DNA of 64,000 bases from DASPHG01 sp963748315. GTDB taxonomy: Bacteria > Actinomycetota > Thermoleophilia > Solirubrobacterales > Thermoleophilaceae. The position numbers were made by a program, and so were the translations under genes. The notes under the pieces were generated by a model that saw only the letters and a program-made list of their open reading frames with translations, did no database searches and was not told the origin of the DNA. Each line of letters begins with the position of its first letter. Position 1 is the stretch's first letter. Where the stretch lies: positions 124,001 to 188,000 of the forward strand of contig CAVVIK010000005.1 in NCBI GenBank assembly GCA_963748315.1. The letters are read 5' to 3'. Of this stretch, positions 44,107 through 50,675 are shown piece by piece.

Positions 44107-45666
44107 TCAGCCCAGGGCGGCGGCTTCGGCTTCCTTCGACGGAGCCGGGTCGGGCAATCGCATCATCCGGAACGCGAAGAAGAGGCCGAGCAGGCTCACG
44201 AGCAGGGGAACGAGCAGGGCGACCTGAAGCGCCTCGGGCCGCGCGTCCTCGTTGATGCCCACGATCTCCTCCTGGATCTCCGGCGGCTGCCCGGCGAGCT
44301 GCTCCTGGAGCCGCGTGTCGCTCATCACCTCGGCGTCGTCCTCGAGCACCTGAGCGATGTGTTCCTTGTCCGCCGCGGGCAGCACGTCGCTTGCGTCCGA
44401 TTTGTTGGTGAACGCGAGCGACAGCGTCGCGAGCAGGATCGCCCCGGTGAACGCCAGCCCAACCGACAGGCCGAACGACGAGATCGCGGAGTTGACGCCC
44501 GCCGCCTCGCCCACCCGCTCCTCCGAGATCGGTGCCAGCGTGTAGTTGTTGATCTGGGACACGAGCAGGCCGAGGCCCGCTCCGCACAGCATCAGCGGAA
44601 TCACGAGCGGCCAGGCGGTGTCCGCACTCGGGACGATCGGGATCATCGCCAGCACTCCGAGTGCGAGCAACGCGGACCCGGCGCGGATCAGGCTGCTGGG
44701 ACGCCGTCTGCCCGCTCGCCTGCCGGCGAGCAGCGCGATGGCGAACATCGTGAGCGACAGCGGCGCCAGCGACAGGCCGGCCTCGAGCGCGTTGTACTCG
44801 AGGTGGAGCTGCAGGAAGATCGGCAGCGCGATCAAGAGGCCGCCGAGCGCGATGTTCTGGAGGATGCTCTGCGTTATCCCGAAGCTGAAGAGCTTCTCCT
44901 TGAACAGGGTCGGGTCGAACAGCGTGACCTTGCCCTGGCGCTTTCGCCGGACCAGCCACCAGACGAGCGTCGCCGAGAACGCGATGCCCGCGGCGAGCAG
45001 GGCGGCAACCGACTCACCGCCCTCCTGCCAGACCAGGACACCGAGCACGAGCAGGGACATGCCGAGCACCGACAGGATCGAGCCGACCACGTCGACACGC
45101 CGATCGCCCGTGAACGGCACCTCGCGGATGAGCCCGGTGCCGGAGAGGACGCCGGCGATGATCACCGCCTCGAGCGCGAAGCCGACGCGCCAGGAGAGGA
45201 GCGTCGTCAGGAACCCACCGATCAGAGGGCCGATCGCCGCGGCGATGGCACCCGCTGCGCCGATCATCGCGAAGACCCTCGCCCGCATCTTCCCCTCGAA
45301 GTTCCCGTGGATAAGGGACTGCATTGCGGGCAGGTAGAGCGACGCGCCGAGCCCCCCGATCACGGCCCAGAAGACGATGATCGCGGCGAGCCCCTGAGCG
45401 AACACCATCGCGATCGCCCCCAAGGAGTACAGGGCCAGCCCGAGCACGTAGGCCCGCTTGCGGCCGATGAGGTCGCCGATTTTGCTGCCGATGAGGATGA
45501 ACGCGGCGGAGACGAGCGCCTCCAAGGCGACCGCCGCCTGAACTCCGCTAACGGTCGTGTCGAGGTCGCGGACGACCGCCGAGATGGACACGTTCATCAG
45601 CGACGTGTCGATGACGAAAACGAACATCGCCATCGCCAGCAGGATCCCGAGTCGGGGCGTGCCCAA
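44107..45666 (-). CDS. MFS multidrug-type exporter (DHA2, 14-helix family)
   Basis: About 520 residues, mostly hydrophobic helices, intact. Motif A reads GSKIGDLIGRKRAYVLGLAL; the start AMFVFVIDTSLMNVSISAVVRDL (D in helix 1) and AIGPLIGGFLTTLLSWR (motif C) are typical of DHA2 proton-driven drug exporters. A 100-residue soluble loop rich in D and E (SDASDVLPAADKEHIAQ) lies before the last helix. I start at TTG 45666, 4 bp after the tRNA-Gly gene; an ATG further upstream (45711) would lie inside the tRNA. Probably made from the processed tRNA-Gly transcript. Confidence 0.88.
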   Translation of the reverse strand: MGTPRLGILLAMAMFVFVIDTSLMNVSISAVVRDLDTTVSGVQAAVALEALVSAAFILIGSKIGDLIGRKRAYVLGLALYSLGAIAMVFAQGLAAIIVFWAVIGGLGASLYLPAMQSLIHGNFEGKMRARVFAMIGAAGAIAAAIGPLIGGFLTTLLSWRVGFALEAVIIAGVLSGTGLIREVPFTGDRRVDVVGSILSVLGMSLLVLGVLVWQEGGESVAALLAAGIAFSATLVWWLVRRKRQGKVTLFDPTLFKEKLFSFGITQSILQNIALGGLLIALPIFLQLHLEYNALEAGLSLAPLSLTMFAIALLAGRRAGRRRPSSLIRAGSALLALGVLAMIPIVPSADTAWPLVIPLMLCGAGLGLLVSQINNYTLAPISEERVGEAAGVNSAISSFGLSVGLAFTGAILLATLSLAFTNKSDASDVLPAADKEHIAQVLEDDAEVMSDTRLQEQLAGQPPEIQEEIVGINEDARPEALQVALLVPLLVSLLGLFFAFRMMRLPDPAPSKEAEAAALG

Positions 45667-45670
45667 GAGA

Positions 45671-45743
45671 GCGGATGATGGGATTCGAACCCACGACCTT
45701 CTGCATGGCAAGCAGACGCTCTAGCCAACTGAGCTACATCCGC
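45671..45743 (-). tRNA. tRNA-Gly (anticodon GCC)
   Basis: 73 nt. Acceptor stem GCGGATG/CATCCGC, D-loop GCTCAGTTGGC, anticodon loop TTGCCAT with GCC, T-loop GTTCGAATC. The 3' CCA is not encoded. Confidence 0.95.
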
Positions 45744-45753
45744 ACGCGGGCTC

Positions 45754-45759
45754 AGTATA
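45754..45759 (-). promoter_or_regulatory. -10 box (TATACT) of tRNA-Gly
   Basis: TATACT on the minus strand ends 10 bp before the tRNA 5' end. The -35 region is weak. Confidence 0.55.
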
Positions 45760-45796
45760 GCAGCCTTCAGACGGCGGCCCACGAGGGTCACGACGC

Positions 45797-45802
45797 TACG
45801 CT
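45797..45802 (+). promoter_or_regulatory. -10 box (TACGCT) of tRNA-Cys
   Basis: TACGCT within CTACGCTAG ends 11 bp before the tRNA. The tRNA-Val gene has the same sequence and spacing. Confidence 0.5.
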
Positions 45803-45813
45803 AGGCCCGCTCC

Positions 45814-45884
45814 GGCGCCGTGGCGGAGTGGTTACGCAGCGGCCTGCAAAGCCGTTTACACCGGTTCGATTCCGGTCGGCGCCT
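45814..45884 (+). tRNA. tRNA-Cys (anticodon GCA), integration site
   Basis: 71 nt. Acceptor stem GGCGCCG/CGGCGCC, anticodon loop CTGCAAA with GCA, T-loop GTTCGATTC. No encoded CCA. Its 3' 26 bases (45859-45884) are the attachment core of the adjacent element, and they are repeated at 49642-49667, so the tRNA remains whole after integration. Confidence 0.95.
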
Positions 45885-46803
45885 CTACTGGGTTTGCAGG
45901 GGTCAAAACGTCGGATAGCTGGAGCCGAAGGCCCTGGACCGCGAGCAGAAGCCGCTCGATCGAAGGTTGCCCAAGGTACGTCTGCGGTGGTCCCGAGCTC
46001 GGCGTGACCGAGCAGCGTCTGCGCGATCCGCACGTCTCCAGACGCCTCGGCTACGTAGTCGGCGAAGGCGTGCCGTAGGAGGTGCGGCCGCATCGGATGC
46101 CGAATGCCGGCTCGCTCGCCGACCTCCCTGACCAGTCGTCCAAGCGCCTGGACAGAGGCGGGAAACTTGCGCTTGTCCTCCTTCTCGTGATTGATGCCCG
46201 GATCGCGCCAACGCTGCGCGCACAGCACGTAGTCGTCGTCCTCGAGCCGCTGAATCTCCTGCACGATCGACTGGAGTTCGGGCAGCACGGGAACCCACCG
46301 TTCGCGACCGCCTTTCGCAATGTCAGGTGAGAAATGAACGAGGTCAGGGCGGCGGAAGTGACGCCCCTGGAACCCGAGCAGCTCGGCACGCCTAGCGCCA
46401 GTAAGCAACCCGAGGTGAATCGCCCACCTCTCGCGCTCGCTTTGACAGGCACGCAGCATCGCGCGAGCTTCGGCCCTGGTCAGGCGGTACACGCGTCGCC
46501 TTCCGGCGTTTCGGACGAGGCGTCTGTCGCGCGGGATTCGTCTCGCGCAGCCCTTCCTCGACCATCCAGTCGTAGAACGCGACGAGGACTGACCGATTCT
46601 TTCCTTGCGAATTCGGGTGCGGCCAGCGCGCGCAGCGTCCGCTTTACGTCTGCACGACCGGTCTTCCGCGGATCACGGTTCCCCACATCTTCGGCGTGGG
46701 CGAGGAGCGTCCCTCGATAGTCGCGCTCCGTCGCCGGTGAGTTGATCCGCCCCTGGGAGGAGCGATCCGCGACGAAGAGGTCAATGGCGGCCGTGAATCT
46801 CAC
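45856..46803 (-). CDS. int: Tyrosine integrase of the element (frame-broken)
   Basis: About 315 residues, GTG 46803. The SAM-like core-binding domain is frame-shifted near 46490-46620. The catalytic domain has R in LLTGARRAELLGF, K in IAKGGRERWVPVL, HxxR in HLLRHAFADYVAEA, H in LLGHAELGTT and, after a frame change near 45980, Y in TYLGQPSIERLLLAV. The frame then runs through the attachment core and stops at the TAA at 45858-45856, 1 bp beyond the core inside tRNA-Cys. It would catalyse integration and excision. In the circular form the same frame would continue 38 residues further (see 49525-49644). Confidence 0.88.
45859..45884. repeat. attL core of the integrated element
   Basis: 26-bp sequence beginning CACCGGTTCG and ending CGGCGCCT, identical to 49642-49667. 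It covers the T-arm and acceptor 3' strand of tRNA-Cys. Confidence 0.9.
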
Positions 46804-46838
46804 TGGGCCGCCACTGTAGAACGATCGTCAGACAGAAC

Positions 46839-47117
46839 TCATGTACGGGGCACAGCGCGGCCCACCTCGTGCCCGTACCGCTGGACGTCCTCAAGCGGAA
46901 TGTAGACCCACCGGGGACCGCCCTTGATGATCCGGCCGCCGCTCTCCTCGTCGCTGCGGAACATCCTCAGCTTGCCTCGCGCGCCGAGTGTGTGGATCGT
47001 CTGGCGCGAGACTCCGAGTAGCGCCGCCGCCCCGCCGGGCGAGATAAGCTGGCCCCCGAACTCCTCGAACAGAGCCCGGAGTTTGGGGTCGCCTTCGTCC
47101 GCCTTCGGTTTGGCCAC
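46839..47117 (-). CDS. xis: Excisionase-like helix-turn-helix protein
   Basis: 92 residues from GTG 47117. The central ISPGGAAALLGVSRQTIHTL is a MerR/excisionase-type winged HTH (HTH_17-like), followed by GPRWVYIPLEDVQRYGHEV, the usual beta-wing and last helix. Such proteins direct integrase toward excision and may repress or activate the element. It lies 35 bp upstream of int on the same strand, so the two form an operon. The heptamer GTCAGAC occurs on both sides of the gene (46827, 47119). Confidence 0.82.
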   Translation of the reverse strand: MAKPKADEGDPKLRALFEEFGGQLISPGGAAALLGVSRQTIHTLGARGKLRMFRSDEESGGRIIKGGPRWVYIPLEDVQRYGHEVGRAVPRT

Positions 47118-47179
47118 TGTCAGACGATTGTCGCAGCCGGAGCGGCTAGCAACGTCGAACCATCCGGCTAGTCTGCGCT

Positions 47180-47700
47180 ATGGCTTCGAGCCCTCAGGAG
47201 CTGATTTACGAAGAGGCGCATCGCGCGGTCGCGATGCAAGCTCAGAGCTTGGACGAGCTTCGCTCGCGAACCGGCGTTCTGCTCGCCGTTGCCGCGGTTT
47301 CCTCGACGGTCCTCGCGAGGACAGCGCTGCAAGACGGCAGCTTGAACAGCACGGATCCGTCGGCGGCATCTGCCTAGCCGGCGTCGGCGTCCTGGCAATC
47401 CTGATCCTGTTTCCGTGGGCTCCAAGGCGCAAGACGAAGCTCCGGCACGACCGTGTGATGGACGACCGGGAGTTGAAAGGTTGGTTCTTCGTACTTGACG
47501 CTGATGACCTTGCGAAAGAGTTCGGCGACAAGACAGCTGCCGACCTCCCCGACGTGTATCGGATATTCGCGGAAGATCTGTGGGACGACTACAACGCGAA
47601 CGAGGAGCCTCTATCGCGGAGGTACTTCGGCTTTGAAGCCGCAGCCGTGCTGCTCGTGCTTGGCGTAGGTTTATGGCTCTTTGACGTCGCGACCGGCTGA
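47180..47700 (+). CDS. Small membrane protein carried by the element (one frame change)
   Basis: About 173 residues from ATG 47180, with TAGTCT 5 bp upstream as a possible leaderless -10 box. It starts with an amphipathic helix (QELIYEEAHRAVAMQAQSLDE), then a membrane helix (TGVLLAVAAVSSTVLA), and after a frame change near 47350 a second helix (GGICLAGVGVLAILILF). A cytosolic stretch of about 75 residues with AADLPDVYRIFAEDLWDDYN follows, and a last helix (AAAVLLVLGVGLWLFDVATG). It resembles small membrane proteins common in actinobacteria with unknown role. As cargo it might act in host exclusion or defence; this is inference only. Confidence 0.65.
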
Positions 47701-47704
47701 CGTG

Positions 47705-47729
47705 CGTTTGGCGGCTTCGACGCCAAACG
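47705..47729. other. Hairpin after the membrane protein gene
   Basis: CGTTTGGCG (47705-47713) pairs perfectly with CGCCAAACG (47721-47729) around GCTTCGA. It may be a terminator or part of a replication origin; no T-run follows. Confidence 0.55.
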
Positions 47730-47814
47730 TGGGCGGGCAAAGCTGGCTTCGAGGACCAGATAACGGGGTGATCTACAAGGTCAAGTCGCGGCGGGGCACG
47801 CCGCAGGTAGCGCG

Positions 47815-47846
47815 GCGCGTCCGCGCCCTGGCGGGCGCGGACGCGC
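47815..47846. other. 14-bp perfect hairpin in the non-coding centre of the element
   Basis: GCGCGTCCGCGCCC (47815-47828) pairs perfectly with 47833-47846 around the 4-nt loop TGGC. The 230-bp stretch 47700-47930 has no convincing gene, and this hairpin and the one at 47705 are its main content. Candidate nicking origin for Rep. Confidence 0.5.
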
Positions 47847-47929
47847 ACGCGCGGGCTGGGTAGGGGGTCCGAGCGCGGCGCGGTGCTGCAGTTCGATCCG
47901 TCGTTTCGATCCTCGGTTAGAGGGCCGGG

Positions 47930-48609
47930 CTAATAGAAAGCTGCAGACCGGGGCTGGCCGTCTTTGATCCAGTAGGATTCGTCGGAGCCCGAGGCCGCCA
48001 GCGATTCTTTGTCGACGCCCGCCCCCCTGTCGAGCTGCATTCCCTCGGCTGCTGCGTCCGACTTGTATACTGCGGGCTGCTCGTCGAAATAAGAGTCGCC
48101 CTCAAACGTCCCGACGATCCAGGCGACCGCCCCGCCCGGTTTCAGAACAAGGTCCGTAACCGACCAGACCCCGCGGTGGTCCGTCCCCAACCGGGAGTTT
48201 CCGGTGCATTGACGCCGCCCCCGGCCCTCCATGAGTGCTTCTGCGCGCCGGTTCGTAGGTCAACGACGGCCACCGTCGCCAGGGTCCCGAGGTCCTCGGC
48301 CCAGTCCTTTGCCCAAGCGACATAGCGACCAGCCACAGTGATCAGCTTGACCTCGATGTACGGCCCGTACCCGTCCGGCTCCGGGTTGGAGTGGTAGTCG
48401 AGCTTGTACCGGCGGTTCCGCCTGTATAGGCAGCCGTAAACGTCGTACTCGACCGCACTTTTGATGTGCCACGCGAATATTCGCGCCCGCTCACTTTTGA
48501 CGAGTGTCTTCGAGTCTGGCGCGCCGCAGCGTCGGCGTGCGTCAGCTGGGCCAGCAGCAGCGCCCAGGACAAGGAGGGACAGGAGTCCCACGGCGAGAGG
48601 CTTCCTCAT
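47930..48609 (-). CDS. Exported protein carried by the element (one frame change)
   Basis: About 225 residues from ATG 48609. A clear signal peptide (MRKPLAVGLLSLLVLGAAAG, then PADARRR) leads a beta-rich domain: KSAVEYDVYGCLYRRNRRYKL, then LITVAGRYVAWAKDWAEDLG and, after a frame change near 48195, VTDLVLKPGGAVAWIVGTFEG. The repeated GRYVAW and GAVAWI motifs suggest a beta-propeller-like or repeat fold seen in other Thermoleophilia exported proteins. Its ATG overlaps the rep stop (ATGA at 48609-48606), so it is coupled to rep. Confidence 0.65.
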
Positions 48610-49553
48610 GTGGGCTTAAACCGACGAACCGGCGCTGAGTATCGATCGCGGCGGGGGCGCCGGCCGAGCACCTGCGCGATGTTGCGCGGTGACGGCACGA
48701 AACGTCGACGTTGAGATCGAGCGTCCCGGCTGTCGCCTGGGTCGCGATCAGCCGTGCCTCGGCGAGCGGGCAGCCGAGCCGATCGGCCAAGAACCAGACG
48801 AAGCGGCGAAAACGAAGCTCGCGCATCGTCACCCCGGTGCGTTGGGTGAGTTCCGTCGAGACGTGGATGATCGAGCGCGGCATCTCGGGCGACATGACCG
48901 ACTCCTGCAGCGACGAGCTTGCCGCTGCTTACCGGTAACGAAGTACGCCGACAGATATGCGGCGATGCGTTTGGCGGAGCGCGTGCTGCAGCTTGCGCTC
49001 CGTGAGTCCGAACCCGTAGCGGGGCGCGAGCGCAGCAGGTATTTCGCGTACAGGTGGGCCGCATGTCGTTCGGCCGGCGTCTTGAAGCCGAGGACGGGAT
49101 GGACGTGCAGGACGCCACGATGCTGCAACTCGAAGACGCGCAGCGAGCAAACGAGGACGTACGCCGTGCCGGCGGACGGCATGTAGACCTGCCGATGGAG
49201 GTCGCCGCCAGCGCTCTGACGCCGTCTCGTTCCAGAGCGCGCGCGGCGAGGCGATCAACGCGGCAGCCCAGCGGACCGCTGTGGACGTGTGCTCGCCTAG
49301 TGCGCGGCAGTGCTTTTCGTCCCACGGCAGCTACGTCGGCGCCCGGGACCGGTGACGGCTAGGACGACAACGTTCCCGCCCTCGTACGCGCCGAGGTTGT
49401 CGAAGAGCTTGCGCCGCTGGTCGCCGGCCCACAGCGGCGCGTACCCGGGGCAGCGTCGCCGTCCTGCACACCGCCGCGCGCCCGTAGGTGAAGTCGGCCG
49501 CAGTGGGTGCAACGTCCAGTCGGCTCAGGGACTGTGACTCGCATCGTCGCCAC
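48606..49553 (-). CDS. HUH-type replication initiator (Rep) of the element (frame-broken)
   Basis: About 315 residues from GTG 49553 (or ATG 49544). A CxxC pair (CTHCGRLHLR) is near the start. Then come LFDNLGAYEGGNVVVLAVTGPG, AWNETASERWRR-like sequence and FELQHRGVLHVHPVLGFKT, where HVH is the HUH metal-binding motif of rolling-circle Reps. AERHAAHLYAKYLLR, YGFGLTERKLQHALR and RTGVTMRELRFRRFVWF follow in successive frames, ending VRRFKPT at 48606. At least six frame changes, consistent with the rest of the window. The catalytic tyrosine cannot be fixed with confidence. The assignment rests on the HUH motif, block order and mobile context. Confidence 0.65.
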
Positions 49554-49644
49554 GGCCCGCCTCGCGGAAGTGCTCCGCGTAAAGACGGACCTTCGCCTCG
49601 AACAGCAAGAGATTTGGCTCTAGCTGCCGAAGCAGGTCTTCCAC
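49525..49644 (-). other. Circle-specific C-terminal exon-like extension of int
   Basis: From the attR core the int frame continues as EDLLRQLEPNLLLFEAKVRL, then YAEHFREAGRGDDASHSP, and stops at TGA 49527-49525. In the integrated state it is separated from int by 3.7 kb; in the excised circle it is joined in frame. It overlaps the start of rep by 29 bp. A GTG at 49644 could also start it alone. Confidence 0.6.
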
Positions 49645-49667
49645 CGGTTCGATTCCGGTCGGCGCCT
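49642..49667. repeat. attR core of the integrated element
   Basis: 26 bp identical to the 3' end of tRNA-Cys (45859-45884). The host sequence resumes with TAAGCCCTACGC. Confidence 0.9.
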
Positions 49668-49674
49668 TAAGCCC

Positions 49675-49680
49675 TACGCT
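49675..49680 (+). promoter_or_regulatory. -10 box (TACGCT)
   Basis: TACGCT ends 6 bp before ATG 49687, 7 bp outside attR. The same CTACGCTAG string precedes tRNA-Cys and tRNA-Val. Confidence 0.35.
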
Positions 49681-49686
49681 AGTGGC

Positions 49687-49977
49687 ATGACGCGCGAAGA
49701 GGCCGAACGTCGGGCCGAGGAGTTGCAGGCGACGCACGACGACCGCAAGACTCACCGCTTCTTCGCCCGGGCGAGCGCGGAAGGCGGCTGGGAGGTCGCG
49801 AAGGTCGAGATGCCCGAGCAGCTGCGAGCGCAGCGGCTGACGGGAGACGATCGATGCGAGCCCGCAGCCTTCGCCCGCCGACGATCCGCGCAGCGGCCAC
49901 GAAAAGAACGTGCCCGGCCTTCCCGGCGGGATCGGCTAGCGACCTACGCGATCGGCAGCCGGACCGCTGCGGTGTAG
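49687..49977 (+). CDS. Small hypothetical protein
   Basis: Up to 96 residues from ATG 49687. The first ~55 (MTREEAERRAEELQATHDDR, then THRFFARASAEGGWEVAKVEM) read like a real small domain. The arginine-rich rest may come from a frame change near 49850. No known family. It is the first host gene outside the element. Confidence 0.5.
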   Translation: MTREEAERRAEELQATHDDRKTHRFFARASAEGGWEVAKVEMPEQLRAQRLTGDDRCEPAAFARRRSAQRPRKERARPSRRDRLATYAIGSRTAAV

Positions 49978-50504
49978 CGCCGGGCGCCCGGCCGCATCGC
50001 GCGTACGACGGTGAGCGACTGGCCGGCGATCGCCCACTCCCCGAGGGCGAGGGCGAACGTGCCGTCGGCCCACCAGTTGCGCGGCAGCGGCTTGCCGTCG
50101 ACGACCGCCCACGGCCACGCGCCGAGGTCGGCCGCGGTCAGGCGCCCGTCGCGGACGTGCTGGCGCGCGCTGCGCTCGCTACTGAAGTCGAACAGGCCGG
50201 ACTCGGCCAGCGCCGCGGGCTGATGCCCTCGACGTCGGCCAGGTAGGCCGCGTGGACCGCCGGGGCGGAGCCGCGCCGCCGGCGGCTGCGCCGGGCGGGC
50301 TGCGGGGGACGGCCGGCCGGATCCGGGGGAGGTGCAGCCCGAACGTGCGCCCGCGCGCCCGGCATCGCGGACGGTCGCGGCCCATGCCGGGGTGCGCTCG
50401 GCGAGCCAGGCGCCGAATTTCATCTCGGAGGGCGGCACCGGCGGGACGAAATGGGCCGCGGCGTGCCGGCAGGGCGCTTCGAGCGCCGGGCCTTGGATGG
50501 TCAT
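49944..50504 (-). CDS. Hypothetical protein (frame-broken)
   Basis: About 185 residues from ATG 50504 (MTIQGPALEAPCRHAAAHFV). KFGAWLAERTPAWAATVRDAG opens a domain. Frame changes near 50345 and 50225 lead to LAESGLFDFSSERSARQHVRD and PWAVVDGKPLPRNWWADGTF, ending SLTVVRAMRPGARRYTAAVR. No signal peptide, no recognised domain. Its 3' end overlaps the convergent small gene by about 34 bp. Confidence 0.45.
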   Translation of the reverse strand: MTIQGPALEAPCRHAAAHFVPPVPPSEMKFGAWLAERTPAWAATVRDAGRAGARSGCTSPGSGRPSPAARPAQPPAARLRPGGPRGLPGRRRGHQPAALAESGLFDFSSERSARQHVRDGRLTAADLGAWPWAVVDGKPLPRNWWADGTFALALGEWAIAGQSLTVVRAMRPGARRYTAAVRLPIA

Positions 50505-50608
50505 CGCCTCCACGGACGCAAGCATGGAAGTTGAGCCGGACGAAACTGTCTCAACCTCGGGCAGGATCTGCTGCGTTCTAGGGGTGTGTGGCGGCGGGAA
50601 GCCGCTTT

Positions 50609-50651
50609 AGAGAAGGGTCCCGGCGGCAGCCCCCCGGGGCCCTTCTCTTTT
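50609..50651 (+). terminator. Strong intrinsic terminator upstream of an SDR gene
   Basis: A 15-bp stem (50609-50623 with 50634-50648, one G-T pair) and a C-rich loop, followed by TTTTCT. No + strand gene ends just before it; the upstream 105 bp also contain a GCGGC/GCCGC hairpin. It may end a small RNA or attenuate the next gene. Confidence 0.7.
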
Positions 50652-50662
50652 CTGCGGGGCAA

Positions 50663-50668
50663 TAGGGT
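50663..50668 (+). promoter_or_regulatory. -10 box (TAGGGT) of the SDR epimerase
   Basis: TAGGGT ends 7 bp before ATG 50676, just after the terminator; leaderless spacing. Confidence 0.4.
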
Positions 50669-50675
50669 TCGCGCC

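Larger units (their letters stand above)
45859..49667. mobile_element. 3.8-kb integrative element in tRNA-Cys
   Basis: Bounded by 26-bp direct repeats, one being the 3' end of tRNA-Cys. The gene set is integrase (next to attL), excisionase-like HTH, a membrane protein, an exported protein and an HUH Rep. Integrase, excisionase, Rep and the exported protein are all on the minus strand, and in the excised circle they would follow one another in the order xis-int-attP-rep-exported protein. The int-xis-rep kit resembles actinomycete integrative elements of the pSAM2 type, but there is no translocase (Tra/FtsK-like) gene, so it is not self-transmissible on this evidence. Base composition is lower in GC than the flanks. 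Confidence 0.88.

Noticed and set aside
44359..45678. Plus-strand open frame opposite the MFS exporter
   Set aside because: Charged R/E/Q-rich translation with no start signal, fully antisense to an intact 14-helix transporter.
46827..47125. GTCAGAC heptamer on both sides of xis as an operator pair
   Set aside because: Only 7 bp are shared in a 300-bp interval, with no symmetry or further copies; chance cannot be excluded.
49525..49755. Separate 76-residue minus-strand gene across attR
   Set aside because: Its first half is antisense to host sequence and contains the known artefact peptide APTGIEPV from tRNA antisense. Only the part after the core is meaningful, as the int extension in the circle.
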